The notes beneath the pieces were generated by a model. That model made no database searches. It had not been told where the DNA came from and saw only the letters and a list, made by a program, of their open reading frames with translations. Of a DNA stretch of 22,320 bases, positions 1 to 9,040 are shown piece after piece (the first letter of the stretch is position 1; each line of letters starts with the position of its first letter). The translations under genes were made by a program, and so were the position numbers. Source of the DNA: a virus; IMG/VR virus record IMGVR_UViG_3300025141_000855, positions 1 through 22,320 of that record; one strand, given 5' to 3'.

Positions 1-2437
1 AGCCGCTACGTTTAACTTTGATACTACAAGCGGCCGATATATTCGTAAGGTATTTAATACTAATCCTCAGCTTGTTAACTCTAACATTACCCCTTCTGCC
101 AATCGAGAAAAGTATTGGCTCGGTGAGACTTTTGATAGAAACATGAAGGATCTTTTCCCTCAGTATGGCTCGTCTGTTCTCTATGGAGTCCTCCTGGGCA
201 TGGGTTCAGGAAGCGGCAAGTCTTGCGGACAGTTCCGAACGTCCTTCCAAAAGCCTCAAACGCCTCCCATTGTTGCGCAAGCTGATGGTGAAGCGGTTCA
301 CGGCAAGGATGCAACCTTTAATGTGAACAACACACCGAAGGAACTCTTTACTTGTATTGCTTTGGATTCAGCAGAGTGGACACAGAACAATATCAAGATT
401 TCCATCGTTGATGTTAAGGCTAGTCCGAATCCAGACTATGAGCCCTACGGTACGTTCGGCTTGCAGGTACGAAAAATGACTGACAATGATACTGTGCCGC
501 AAGTCTTAGAACAGTTTAACAATCTCAACTTGAATCCCAATTCGCCACAATATGTGGCGCGCCGCATTGGCAACATGTTCAGTGTATGGAACGCCACTCT
601 GCGTAAGTATCGCGACTATGGCGAATATCCCGCTAACTCTAAGTACATTCGCATTGAAATGGCTAATGGCTGGACGGGTACTCCGTCGCACCTTCTGCCT
701 TTCGGTTACAAGGGCGTTCCAAAGTGGATAGGCTTTAATTATCATTCTGGCTCGAGTACCTTCTCGGCTTTGAATCTCACGTCTAGCGCTGCCACAAACA
801 ACGTCGCCTTCAATACAGGTATTGCACGTGGAAGTGGTAGTATTTTTGCTGCTGGTAACGTTCTTGATAATGGAGATTATCAAGGAACGCTCTCTGCGTC
901 CAGCGGCCTTGTTGCCATGGCGCTGAATGATCCGGCCGCCCTAGGGGCCCCGAGAACTGCCAACGTCACTGGTAGCTTCCAGTTCCCAGTTTTGCCCGTA
1001 CGAGTTTCGGGTTCTGACGGGGGTCTCAGTGACTCTACCAACGCCTATTGGGGTTTTAATACGACTCCAAGTCGGACATCCCTTGCATTTGAACCGTCGG
1101 TACGTGAGCATCTTCGCATGCGCCCCGACGAGTTCGACCGTACGGACCCGGATTCTGACAGCTTCCTCGAAAGAGGTCCCGGCTTTACGCTAGATGATCT
1201 GGTATGGGACTCTAAGTTTGCCGATGTTTACCATAGCGGTTCAGCTTATGGGGGCCATGCCCAGGTAGCATACGCCCAGACGCCGCCCATCAGCCCCATC
1301 GTCGGCGGCGGTGGAGTTTCGGTCCAGCTTGGTTCTTATGCTCATGGAACGTCTTGCAACGCAGTTTCGAGTAGCTACTCTCAAATTCTGAGCATGGGCT
1401 ATGACCGGTTTACGGTTCCACTGTTCGGCGGCTTTGATGGTCTCGACATTAAAGAGGCAGAGCCTTTCAATAATGCGCGCGCCCTAGGCGGTGAAGAGAC
1501 TGCTGCTCCGAATGAGCGAGACAACGCTATGTATTATACCGTGAAGAAGGCTATCGACACGATTGCCGACGTTGAGGTAATTGATACCAACTTGTTGGCG
1601 CTCCCGGGTGTTACGGTTCGGGGTCTTACAGCACACGCACTCACGGTTGCAGAAGACCGAGCCGATACCCTTGCTGTTATCGATCTTGAAGCGGGCTACA
1701 CCTCTTCATATGAAAATACTGATAGTTTTGCCACGAGAGGTGGCTCCGTTGCCGGTACCGTATCGGCAGTTAAGAACCGGGCGTTCAACAATAGTTATGG
1801 CGCTTGTTACTATCCTTGGGTTCGTATAGTAGATTCCTTGTCCGGACAACAACTCTGGATGCCCCCCTCTGTGGTGGCACTAGGAACGTATGCTAGTTCC
1901 GCGCGCCGATCAGAACTCTGGTTTGCGCCGGCTGGCTTTAACCGTGGAGGCCTCAGCAGAGGCGCCGCAGGGTTCCCGGTCGTGGGCGTCGTTGAGAAGC
2001 TTACGAGCAAGGAGAGGGATAGTTTGTATGAGGTTAATGTTAACCCCATAGCTAGCTTCCCATCGGAAGGAATTGTAGTGTTCGGTCAGAAGACCTTACA
2101 GGCAACGCCTTCGGCTCTCGACCGAGTTAACGTACGACGACTCCTCTGCTACCTCAAGAAGCAGATTTCACGAATTGCAAACAATATTTTGTTTGATCCG
2201 AATACTCAGGTAACCTGGGATAGGTTCTTGGCGCGGGTGAATCCGCTGCTGAGGTCTGTGAAGTCCCGATTCGGTTTACAGGAGTACCGAGTGGTCTTAG
2301 ATACTAGCACTACAACACCCGAGCTTATCGATCGAAACATTATGTATGCGAAGGTATTCTTGAAGCCCACACGAGCCATTGAGTTCATTGCTCTTGACTT
2401 TGTAATTACAAGAACGGGAGCGTCGTTTGATGACTAA
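1..2437 (+). CDS. Contractile tail sheath protein (5' end outside the window)
   Basis: This is the sheath subunit that surrounds the tail tube and contracts to drive it through the host envelope (T4 gp18 role). The frame is open from base 2, and the residues before the first in-window ATG (143) read as protein (a stretch like TSGRYIRKVFNTNPQ), so the true start lies upstream; the visible part is about 811 residues. The last 100 residues have the conserved sheath C-terminus: NVRRLL followed by a helix, then a strand around a FxPN-type segment, a region near VTWDRF, and a final strand rich in alternating hydrophobics (AKVFLKPTRAIEFIALDF). This is the part that makes inter-subunit contacts in known sheaths. 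The variable middle, rich in Ser, Gly and Asn, is probably surface exposed. The next gene is the tail tube, the order seen in T4-like phages. It is longer than T4 gp18 (659 residues). Confidence 0.9.
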   Translation, partial: AATFNFDTTSGRYIRKVFNTNPQLVNSNITPSANREKYWLGETFDRNMKDLFPQYGSSVLYGVLLGMGSGSGKSCGQFRTSFQKPQTPPIVAQADGEAVHGKDATFNVNNTPKELFTCIALDSAEWTQNNIKISIVDVKASPNPDYEPYGTFGLQVRKMTDNDTVPQVLEQFNNLNLNPNSPQYVARRIGNMFSVWNATLRKYRDYGEYPANSKYIRIEMANGWTGTPSHLLPFGYKGVPKWIGFNYHSGSSTFSALNLTSSAATNNVAFNTGIARGSGSIFAAGNVLDNGDYQGTLSASSGLVAMALNDPAALGAPRTANVTGSFQFPVLPVRVSGSDGGLSDSTNAYWGFNTTPSRTSLAFEPSVREHLRMRPDEFDRTDPDSDSFLERGPGFTLDDLVWDSKFADVYHSGSAYGGHAQVAYAQTPPISPIVGGGGVSVQLGSYAHGTSCNAVSSSYSQILSMGYDRFTVPLFGGFDGLDIKEAEPFNNARALGGEETAAPNERDNAMYYTVKKAIDTIADVEVIDTNLLALPGVTVRGLTAHALTVAEDRADTLAVIDLEAGYTSSYENTDSFATRGGSVAGTVSAVKNRAFNNSYGACYYPWVRIVDSLSGQQLWMPPSVVALGTYASSARRSELWFAPAGFNRGGLSRGAAGFPVVGVVEKLTSKERDSLYEVNVNPIASFPSEGIVVFGQKTLQATPSALDRVNVRRLLCYLKKQISRIANNILFDPNTQVTWDRFLARVNPLLRSVKSRFGLQEYRVVLDTSTTTPELIDRNIMYAKVFLKPTRAIEFIALDFVITRTGASFDD

Positions 2438-2495
2438 GAAAAACGGGCAGATTTACTCTGTCTCACTAATTAAACTAAACAGGAGAACCTAGAAG

Positions 2496-3041
2496 ATGGC
2501 CTTTTGGAACAATGCAGCAGTCGAGCCGAAGCGATCACATCGCTTTTTGCTCCAATTTCAACTCCCTGGCGGAACAACGACACAGGTATACGCCAGGAAG
2601 GTAACGAAGCCAGCCTATGATATTGGCCAATCTGAGCACAAGTTTTTGGGCCAGACCTTCTACTATCCGGGCGCTATTACCTGGAACGATGTAGGTACTA
2701 CCTTGGTAAACGCAGCCACTCCTGATTTTGATGCCCTCTTGGCTATCCTATTAGAGAGCTCCGGCTGGGTAAATCCAGATAATATTTCTAATACCGGCAA
2801 TGTCGACAATGCCCGCACTATCAGTAAGGCCCGAGCCGTCTCAATATTGGGCTCTGTGCTTATTAAAGAGATTGATGGGGACGGCAACCCTTTGGGTTAT
2901 TATGAGTTGCACAATGCTTGGGTGAAGGGTATTAGTTACACCGATCTAGATTATGCCTCCGAAGAACTGATGACCGTAGACGTAACGTTCCGTTATGACT
3001 GGGCTACATATAGGACCGGCGAAGTTCAAGGCAGAGGCTAG
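2496..3041 (+). CDS. Tail tube protein (T4 gp19-like)
   Basis: This 181-residue protein is the major tail tube subunit, which stacks as rings inside the sheath. Its length and sequence pattern fit the T4 gp19 family: an N-terminal FW...VEPKRSHRF segment, a mostly beta-strand body, and a C-terminal segment GISYTDLDYASEELMTVDV followed by TFRYDWATY, where the last strand of tube proteins is expected. The start at 2496 is supported by an AGGAGA Shine-Dalgarno (2481-2486) nine bases upstream. It follows the sheath gene after a 58-base gap with no clear terminator. The next gene (3054) starts with the same FW...VEPKR...RF motif and is a paralogue. The stop codon is embedded in TAGGA, the likely ribosome-binding site of that gene. 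Confidence 0.88.
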   Translation: MAFWNNAAVEPKRSHRFLLQFQLPGGTTTQVYARKVTKPAYDIGQSEHKFLGQTFYYPGAITWNDVGTTLVNAATPDFDALLAILLESSGWVNPDNISNTGNVDNARTISKARAVSILGSVLIKEIDGDGNPLGYYELHNAWVKGISYTDLDYASEELMTVDVTFRYDWATYRTGEVQGRG

Positions 3042-3053
3042 GAATCCTAGTTC

Positions 3054-4910
3054 ATGCCTTTTTGGGGCGGCGGCTGGGCTAACCCCTATGTAGAGCCCAA
3101 ACGGCCTTATAGGTTTATTGTTCCCTTTCCGGTAGTAGTTCCGGACGGGTCCTCGACCGAAACATCAATATCAGATATATTCCCCAACAGTAGGTTTGAG
3201 GGAAACAAGTACGGCTCAGGGCCCGAGCAACAATACTTTGATTTTCCATGTATACGATGCAAAAAGCCGGGCTATCAAACCGAAGCATATAAAGCGTCCC
3301 ACGTAGTACGAGGTTACCAACCCATATTGCCAGATGCACCGGCATCCTTTCAATTTACACCGGTTGAACTCGAACTAATAGACACTTACGATTTTGATCT
3401 TGAATCTACCTTAACTGCTTATCTATACGGGGGTGGACAACTCCCCAGCGGAGAGAATGGAGACCCGTCCAACGGCACACCCCGCTCAATCAAGATTACC
3501 AATATTGATTTCGAGAGTCGTGATTTTCAAATAATTGAATTATTAGACATGATGGCTCTGTCTGGGCCGACATTGTACCCGACCAGTAATACCACACGCT
3601 TTTTGGGCGCTGCCGGCGATAGCTCGACAAGTACCCGCATGACGGCTCTTGATGCAATAGACATAGCGGGATACCAGGAAATCGATCCCTCTACTATGAT
3701 GTTTAAAGCCCGGAAGTTTATTTTAAGAAACTCTTATATTTCGGGAGTAACTTTTGGGGAGCATAGTCAAGATACCAACTCGCTTTCCAAAGTTACAGTT
3801 CAAATTGTATATGATAGGTTTGACTACGAGTGGATATTGTATAGGCCTTCGGAAGAACTTGCAGAGCGTCTTTGGTCGGAGACATATAGAGGTAGTCTTT
3901 TGAAGCACAACCCCAACCGACTTACAAAAGAACAACTAGAAAGAATGGCAGAAATCATGGAAGAAGTGGATGTTAGCGAAGGCCTGCGGACAGAAGAACA
4001 GGCACAGGCAGCCAAAATGCAAGACCTGCAAGACGCGGTTGATGCAGACCAGGGTGGTCTTGCTGCCCTCGAAGCGGCCGGCGCCGAAGCCATGGCCGAT
4101 GGTGACGATGCTGACGTCGCCGGCCCCATCGACACAGGCGATGACTTTGACGTTGACGAGGAGGCCGGCTCGATCGCGCGCGAAGAGGATGCTTTTGCTG
4201 CTGAGGTAGAGGGCAACGAGGCAGCGGCAGATGCTGCACGCGACGAGGCCGAGCTCGACGCGCTAGCCGACGAAGAACTGGCGCTCAATCGCGACGACGA
4301 TGAGGCCAGGGCTCTACTACCCGATGAGTTCGAACCCCTGGACCTAGGTGATTCTGCCGACGTAGATGCAGCAGCAGAGGGCTTGGAAGGGCCTGACACC
4401 GCGGCAGAAGTAGAAGAGCATATGGAGGGTCTCGCTCCCCGGGGCACTGGCGAAACAACTGGCGGCGAGCCTATACTTGGCGGCGACGGCCCCGAGAACA
4501 CCTACGCGGGCCCTGATACCAACCCGGCACTCCCCCCAGAGACGGAGAGGAATATTCTACGCGACGCCGCGGGCAGGGCAACCGATTTACCGGCGCCCGA
4601 CGCTGATGATTGGGGCGATCCAACTGAGGGCCTTTATGACGACGATGCGCTCCCGGCTCCTGATGCTCCGGATCCGAGCGCGCCCAGCCCTGCATGGCTG
4701 GACCAGGCTGATGATGACGCAACTTCTGCCGATGACGTTGCAGATCTTACCGAAGGCCACGACCCCGATCCGCCGGACTCGTACGGAGATGGGCATGAGT
4801 ATCCTCCTGTCGGAGTAGGTGACCAGCCCGCGCTCACCGACGAGGAGAGAGCCCAGAACTTGCAGGACCTACTCTTTGAGTATGGCGACGATCCCGACGC
4901 CGACGTCTAG
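3054..4910 (+). CDS. Tail tube paralogue with long acidic C-terminal extension
   Basis: The first about 285 residues of this 618-residue protein form an ordered domain starting MPFWGGGWANPYVEPKRPYRF, clearly related to the preceding tube protein (MAFWNNAAVEPKRSHRF). It contains a strand-rich region ending near residue 262 in VTVQIVYDRFDYEWILY, parallel to the VDVTFRYDWATY end of the tube protein. From about residue 288 to the end it is low complexity: Asp, Glu, Ala, Gly and Pro dominate and hydrophobic runs are rare, so the chain is probably disordered and strongly negative. The DNA of this half is visibly richer in G+C than the first half. Possible roles are a specialised ring at the end of the tube (terminator or baseplate-proximal) or an assembly factor whose acidic tail occupies the tube lumen; both are inference. 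The start at ATG 3054 lies 10 bases after AGGA. Confidence 0.75.
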   Translation: MPFWGGGWANPYVEPKRPYRFIVPFPVVVPDGSSTETSISDIFPNSRFEGNKYGSGPEQQYFDFPCIRCKKPGYQTEAYKASHVVRGYQPILPDAPASFQFTPVELELIDTYDFDLESTLTAYLYGGGQLPSGENGDPSNGTPRSIKITNIDFESRDFQIIELLDMMALSGPTLYPTSNTTRFLGAAGDSSTSTRMTALDAIDIAGYQEIDPSTMMFKARKFILRNSYISGVTFGEHSQDTNSLSKVTVQIVYDRFDYEWILYRPSEELAERLWSETYRGSLLKHNPNRLTKEQLERMAEIMEEVDVSEGLRTEEQAQAAKMQDLQDAVDADQGGLAALEAAGAEAMADGDDADVAGPIDTGDDFDVDEEAGSIAREEDAFAAEVEGNEAAADAARDEAELDALADEELALNRDDDEARALLPDEFEPLDLGDSADVDAAAEGLEGPDTAAEVEEHMEGLAPRGTGETTGGEPILGGDGPENTYAGPDTNPALPPETERNILRDAAGRATDLPAPDADDWGDPTEGLYDDDALPAPDAPDPSAPSPAWLDQADDDATSADDVADLTEGHDPDPPDSYGDGHEYPPVGVGDQPALTDEERAQNLQDLLFEYGDDPDADV

Positions 4911-4944
4911 TCGAGAATATTAATTTAAACAAAAACTTGTTTAG

Positions 4945-4953
4945 TGATATAAT
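4945..4953 (+). promoter_or_regulatory. Candidate extended -10 promoter
   Basis: In the 65-base gap before the gp26-like gene, TGATATAAT matches the extended -10 form TGnTATAAT exactly. No good -35 box is seen at normal spacing, which extended -10 promoters do not require. Transcription would start near 4960, just upstream of the Shine-Dalgarno. It differs from the T4 late promoter TATAAATA. Confidence 0.4.
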
Positions 4954-4975
4954 TACTATGAAAGAGAGGTAACTT

Positions 4976-5848
4976 TTGCCTAGAAATAATGAAGATCGAT
5001 TTGCGGCGCCACAACCCGACACCGCAGCTCCCCCTCAAACCACACAAGAAAATCACCCACAGAGTGATCCTTTCTCTTTTGTAGTACCCACAGAATTTGT
5101 GGACTTACCGAGCTTAGGAAAGTTTTATTCACCGACTCACCCTCTACACAACAAGGAGCATGTCGAGGTAAGATACATGACAGCGAAGGAAGAGGACATC
5201 CTAACCTCTCAAAGCCTTCTGGAAAAGGGAGTGGCTCTTGATCGCTTGATTACCAATCTCTTGGTAGATAAGCGTGTTAAGGTAGAGAGCCTTTTGGTGG
5301 GAGACAAGAGCGCTATTTTGATTGCTGCAAGGCGATCAGGGTATGGAGACATTTACGAGACGGACATTACATGTCCCGCTTGTGAGAGTATTCAGCACAG
5401 CTCTTATGACTTGGGAGTGGCACACACGCACCACGGAGGGGTTACTGATGAGGATTCAGATGCGGAAGTAACAATTAATGTAGGCGGGAATTTTGTTACC
5501 ACGCTTCCGTCTAATCCAGTAACTCTTGAATTTAGATTACTCACCGGCAAAGATGAAGTAGCGCTTATGAATGCAACAGAGCGCCGTCGCAAGAAGAAGC
5601 TATCAGAACGCTTGGTTACCGATCAGCTTAACCTAATGATTGTTTCGATCAATGAATATACTGATACTAATTTGATTAGTAAGTTCGTTGATACGATGAC
5701 GCTTGCTGACACAAAATATTTAAGATCTCTTTATCAAAAAGTTAATCCCAACATAGAGTTAAAGGAGGTATTCGTCTGCAATGAATGTGATCATTCAGAT
5801 GATATCATATTTCCCTTTACAACCGACTTTTTTTGGCCTCAGCGATAA
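4976..5848 (+). CDS. Baseplate hub protein, T4 gp26-like, zinc-binding
   Basis: This 290-residue protein belongs to the T4 gp26-type baseplate family. After a disordered Pro/Gln/Ala-rich start (residues 1-35), it has the conserved block FVDLPSLGKFYSP, then VEVRYMTAKEEDIL and a helical region with LLVGDKSAILIAARRSGYG. Two Cys pairs, C133-x2-C136 (CPAC) and C268-x2-C271 (CNEC), could form one zinc site. It ends TDFFWPQR. The start is TTG at 4976; GAGAGG (4964-4969) lies six bases upstream, and the nearby ATG at 4958 meets a stop after four codons. In T4 the protein acts in hub assembly. Its 3' end overlaps the next gene by 68 bases. Confidence 0.8.
   Translation: MPRNNEDRFAAPQPDTAAPPQTTQENHPQSDPFSFVVPTEFVDLPSLGKFYSPTHPLHNKEHVEVRYMTAKEEDILTSQSLLEKGVALDRLITNLLVDKRVKVESLLVGDKSAILIAARRSGYGDIYETDITCPACESIQHSSYDLGVAHTHHGGVTDEDSDAEVTINVGGNFVTTLPSNPVTLEFRLLTGKDEVALMNATERRRKKKLSERLVTDQLNLMIVSINEYTDTNLISKFVDTMTLADTKYLRSLYQKVNPNIELKEVFVCNECDHSDDIIFPFTTDFFWPQR
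5762..5769 (+). promoter_or_regulatory. Strong internal Shine-Dalgarno for the gp51-like gene
   Basis: AAGGAGGT is a near-perfect match to the 16S rRNA 3' end. It lies inside the gp26-like coding sequence, 11 bases before ATG 5781. It fixes the start of the next gene and explains the long out-of-frame overlap by internal initiation. Confidence 0.8.
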
Positions 5849-6068
5849 ATATATCCAAGACGTTTACGAACAGTTTTTTACATTAAAATACCATGGTGGG
5901 TGGAGTTTTACAGAGGCATACAATTTGCCTGTTAAGCTGCGCGAATGGTTCGTTCAACGGCTTCTCAAACAGAAGACGGACGAGGCCGAAGCGATGGAAT
6001 CCTCACAAGGCGAAGGGGGCCACTCCACTACTGAACTCGGTCCGGGAGTAAATCCTCCCTCCCTTTAA
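5781..6068 (+). CDS. Small baseplate assembly protein, gp51-like
   Basis: This is a 95-residue protein. Its centre, YEQFFTLKYHGGWSFTEAY followed by NLPVKLREWFVQRLLKQ, fits the pattern of the small hub assembly proteins that follow gp26 in T4-like phages, where gp51 helps assemble the hub and may not be in the final particle. The C-terminal 30 residues are Gly/Ser/Pro rich and probably disordered. It is read in a different frame from the gp26-like gene and overlaps its last 68 bases. The first ATG (5781) is preceded by a very strong AAGGAGGT; the alternative ATG 5799 has no comparable site. The family match is by remembered pattern, and only moderate. Confidence 0.6.
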   Translation: MNVIIQMISYFPLQPTFFGLSDKYIQDVYEQFFTLKYHGGWSFTEAYNLPVKLREWFVQRLLKQKTDEAEAMESSQGEGGHSTTELGPGVNPPSL

Positions 6069-6121
6069 CCCTTTAATTACTTTCAGGACTAATTAATTAT
6101 GTACTCACATGAGGGCTTTAT

Positions 6122-6457
6122 ATGGATGAATTAGTACCTATTGTTGTTAATCTAAACGCTGCTAACGAAAAAAAGTTAGATGAGAGCTATCTATCAATGT
6201 TTGGAGGGGCTATCGAAATGATGCTGCAACGCATGTTTGGTGGAACAGATTTAGCTCAGGATTCCCGGTACGCGGTCCGCGGAACTGCGTCACAGGTGGC
6301 TGCTTTTGGTGATGCTTTGGCCAAAGAAAAGAACTACATGGAAACTTTCATGAAGAACGGCCTTAATAATCCTAGCAGCTTTCGTTCGCGCCACGACCTA
6401 GAACGCGCCGTCGCCAATTTTGAACGAGAAACCGGCTTGAAGTGGCCCTTCACCTAG
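6122..6457 (+). CDS. Conserved hypothetical protein upstream of tape measure
   Basis: This 111-residue protein has no recognised catalytic motif. It starts with a short strand (LVPIVVNLN), then an Ala/Met-rich helix, a second strand region (SRYAVRGTASQVAAFGDAL) and an Arg-rich helix ending GLKWPFT. The last motif resembles the end of small hypothetical proteins found near the tape measure in marine myoviruses. Its position between baseplate genes and the tape measure suggests a tail assembly role, possibly a tape-measure chaperone, but that is inference. A GAGGG site (6111-6115) precedes ATG 6122, and the stop is part of TAGGAT, the likely ribosome site for the tape measure gene. Confidence 0.65.
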   Translation: MDELVPIVVNLNAANEKKLDESYLSMFGGAIEMMLQRMFGGTDLAQDSRYAVRGTASQVAAFGDALAKEKNYMETFMKNGLNNPSSFRSRHDLERAVANFERETGLKWPFT

Positions 6458-6466
6458 GATTAAGTT

Positions 6467-9028
6467 ATGGCCCTTGACGAGAAAGACCTTAACGCTTATC
6501 TAGAGCGGTCTAAATTTACCCAAGAGGAGGTAGCCCTCGCCCGAGAAGCCATTAAGCTTATGGCCGAAGGGTCCGCTCTCCAAAAAGAGCATCAGAATAT
6601 TCTCAGAAGACTCCACGCAGAGCGCGCCAAAACGAACGACCAACTACGAATAGAGTTAGAAACAACTCGAGAATTAATACAAGCTGAAAAGCAGCGCAAC
6701 GCATTCCTCGGTGACCATGCTCAAATTTTGGCGCAGAATCGGAATTTGCGCCAGGCGGAAGGTGATGCAATTCGAAGCGAAATCCGAGATCTTCAAACGA
6801 AGCTCGCGCAAGAAGAGGCGTCAGAAAACATAGTTGAGGGGACAGCCGCGAAGTACCGGGAACAGATCGTTGCTTTACGGCAAATTCATCAAGTATTGAA
6901 CTCCAACAGTAATGCGCACGATGCGATTGAGCGTGGAACTCGCGGTGTATTAAAGACAAGTCTGGGGATCAGCAACGCATGGACAGGAACCCTTACTGGG
7001 GGTATGGTCCGAGCCGCAGCAACGGGCGACAGCATGGCCGAGGGCTTTGCTACTATGGGCCGCACTCTTCAAGACACCATATTTAGCATCGAGGGCCTCG
7101 GAAATATAGCTTTTAGTCTTCTTCAAAAAGTTCAAGAAATGACCTTCCGCAATATTAAGGCCGGCGACACCCTTAATGCTCAGTATGCCCGGGCCACCGG
7201 CCTTGTCACCGAGAACGCACAGTCTACTAGCATGTTGAGCAGCGAATTACAACGAAATCTCTATGCGACGAATGACCTTTATGCTAGTATGGAAGAGGTT
7301 AATAAGATACGCACGACATTGGCGGTGAGCAGTAGCACATTTGTTAATATGTCCGAGAGAGAGCGCAAGGCCATGTCGCGATTGGGTATTGCACTTGATA
7401 AAGCCGGCTATGGAGTAGAGTTATTAGGAAACCACCTCGATACTTTTAGCATTGGTATGGGTATGGGAAGCGCACAGATAGAGCGCTTTACGCGCGAGGT
7501 ACATGCGATGGGCCAGCAGATAGGGATTACCGCGTCGCAGATGAGTAGAGATTTTGCGCCCGCTATGAAAGTGGCAATCCATTATACTGGCCGAGAAACC
7601 GAGGTGTTGAACGGGTTGATGCGCCAAGCAAAGGCCACAGGTCTTGAAATGAATAAGATGCTTGGCATTGTGGCCAAGTTTGATACCTTCGAGGGCGCAG
7701 GAGAGGCAGTCGGTAGACTTAATGCCATCCTGGGCGGCCCGTACCTCAACGCGATTCAAATGGTATATGCCACAGAGGATCAGCGTCTTGATCTTTTGAG
7801 ACAATCCGTATCTGCTTCCGGTAGAAGTTTTGCATCTCTTGCGAAGTATGAGCAAAAGGCTATTATGGCAGCTGCGGGAATTAATGATATCAATACGGCC
7901 ATGCAGCTGTTTGGACAATCGGCTGCGTCATACAATGTTCATATAGAAAAACAAAAAAGCCTAGAAGAGGCCGCGCGCGCTGCAACCCCCGTCTTCCAGC
8001 AACTTGCCGCCTCGGCTCAACGTCTTGCGGTCGCATTCCAACCTTTTGTTAATATGCTCACTGCTGTTTCGGACTTTTTAGCCGCGCGCATACCAGAAAG
8101 CGCCGGATCCGCTAGCCTAGCGCTGATAGGCTTTATCGGCACGCTTAAGATAGCCTATGTGGCAGTCAAGCGTGGGATATCGAACACAATCAAGTCCAAG
8201 ATGGAAACCCTAGGGCTCAACCAGGCGCTGAGAATCCACCAGCTAGAACTAAACCGCACCGCACTGGCGTGGCGAAGGGTAGGAGAACAGTCCAGTAAAG
8301 CCATGAACAGACAAACATCTGCGACTCACGAACTTGGGTCAGCGATCAGGTCGGCTGCTCCTCATGGTGGCTCCGTACCGGTCCCGACTGGTGGAGGTGG
8401 TCGCCGCGGCGGAGGCGGAGGGACTCCGCGCGCGGGAGGGATGAGCAGAGGGGGCATAGGAATGCTCGCCGGTATGCTCACCATGATGTTGGCCCCAGCG
8501 CTCACCTCGGCTATCAAGGACAAAAAGAAGCGCGCTGCGACTTCCGGGGCCTTGCAGTACGGCGCCGGAGGAGCTATGCTCGGTGCCCAGATTGGTTCCC
8601 TGTTCACTCCCGCGGGCACGGCCATCGGCACGGCTATCGGTGGCGTGGGCGGCGCAGCGTACGGAGCGTACCAAGGCTATACCTCGCACCACCGCGGCAT
8701 CTATGGAGGTCCTGTGCCGGGTCCCCGCGGCAAAGAGAGAACGATCCGAGCCCAAGGTGGCGAAATGGTTGTGCAGCCCGAACAGTTGGCAGCACTAGCC
8801 CGTGGCGCCGGAGACCCGGGCATCGGCCGTGCCGTAGACTCGTTAAAGGGGGTAGTTGGCTCTCTCGGTGAACAGATTAGTAATCTTGGATTCACAGTCA
8901 ACAGTCTTTTAGGCATGGGTAAGGAAAAGAACGACTTGTATGTTACTGTTAATATGGACAGCCAAGAGGTAACACATCAGGTTGTCAATAATCTTGAAAC
9001 CAATCCTATTTATGGATTGGCGGTATAG
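6467..9028 (+). CDS. Tail tape measure protein
   Basis: At 853 residues this is a long, largely helical protein, as expected for a tape measure that sets tail length and is ejected with the DNA. Residues 1-150 are charged and heptad-like (coiled coil). The middle is rich in Met, Ala and Gln. Residues about 640-670 are Gly/Arg rich, followed by hydrophobic Gly/Ala segments (GMLAGMLTMMLAPALTSAI and GAGGAMLGAQIGSLFTPAG) that could be membrane-active during ejection. After these comes a GGEMVVQPEQLAALARG motif, similar to the segment near the end of many tape measures. The Gly-rich part is unusually G+C rich. The 1.5 angstrom per residue rule used for tape measures would predict a tail of roughly 130 nm, as a rough inference. 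The neighbouring tube initiator and tube genes support the call. Confidence 0.85.
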   Translation: MALDEKDLNAYLERSKFTQEEVALAREAIKLMAEGSALQKEHQNILRRLHAERAKTNDQLRIELETTRELIQAEKQRNAFLGDHAQILAQNRNLRQAEGDAIRSEIRDLQTKLAQEEASENIVEGTAAKYREQIVALRQIHQVLNSNSNAHDAIERGTRGVLKTSLGISNAWTGTLTGGMVRAAATGDSMAEGFATMGRTLQDTIFSIEGLGNIAFSLLQKVQEMTFRNIKAGDTLNAQYARATGLVTENAQSTSMLSSELQRNLYATNDLYASMEEVNKIRTTLAVSSSTFVNMSERERKAMSRLGIALDKAGYGVELLGNHLDTFSIGMGMGSAQIERFTREVHAMGQQIGITASQMSRDFAPAMKVAIHYTGRETEVLNGLMRQAKATGLEMNKMLGIVAKFDTFEGAGEAVGRLNAILGGPYLNAIQMVYATEDQRLDLLRQSVSASGRSFASLAKYEQKAIMAAAGINDINTAMQLFGQSAASYNVHIEKQKSLEEAARAATPVFQQLAASAQRLAVAFQPFVNMLTAVSDFLAARIPESAGSASLALIGFIGTLKIAYVAVKRGISNTIKSKMETLGLNQALRIHQLELNRTALAWRRVGEQSSKAMNRQTSATHELGSAIRSAAPHGGSVPVPTGGGGRRGGGGGTPRAGGMSRGGIGMLAGMLTMMLAPALTSAIKDKKKRAATSGALQYGAGGAMLGAQIGSLFTPAGTAIGTAIGGVGGAAYGAYQGYTSHHRGIYGGPVPGPRGKERTIRAQGGEMVVQPEQLAALARGAGDPGIGRAVDSLKGVVGSLGEQISNLGFTVNSLLGMGKEKNDLYVTVNMDSQEVTHQVVNNLETNPIYGLAV

Positions 9029-9040
9029 GAGATAGAAAAA

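Noticed and set aside
3824-4501. 225-residue open frame on the minus strand, Ser/Ala rich
   Set aside because: It lies antisense to the acidic half of the tube paralogue; the Ser/Ala/Pro composition is the mirror of Asp/Glu/Ala/Gly codons in G+C-rich DNA, with no family pattern and no ribosome site.
5781-5848. Programmed frameshift joining the gp26-like and gp51-like frames at the T-run (5828-5834)
   Set aside because: The downstream frame has its own strong Shine-Dalgarno and ATG, which gives a simpler explanation; the frameshift cannot be excluded without protein data.
7424-7918. 164-residue open frame on the minus strand
   Set aside because: It is antisense to the tape measure, has no recognisable domain, and is opposite to the direction of every supported gene.
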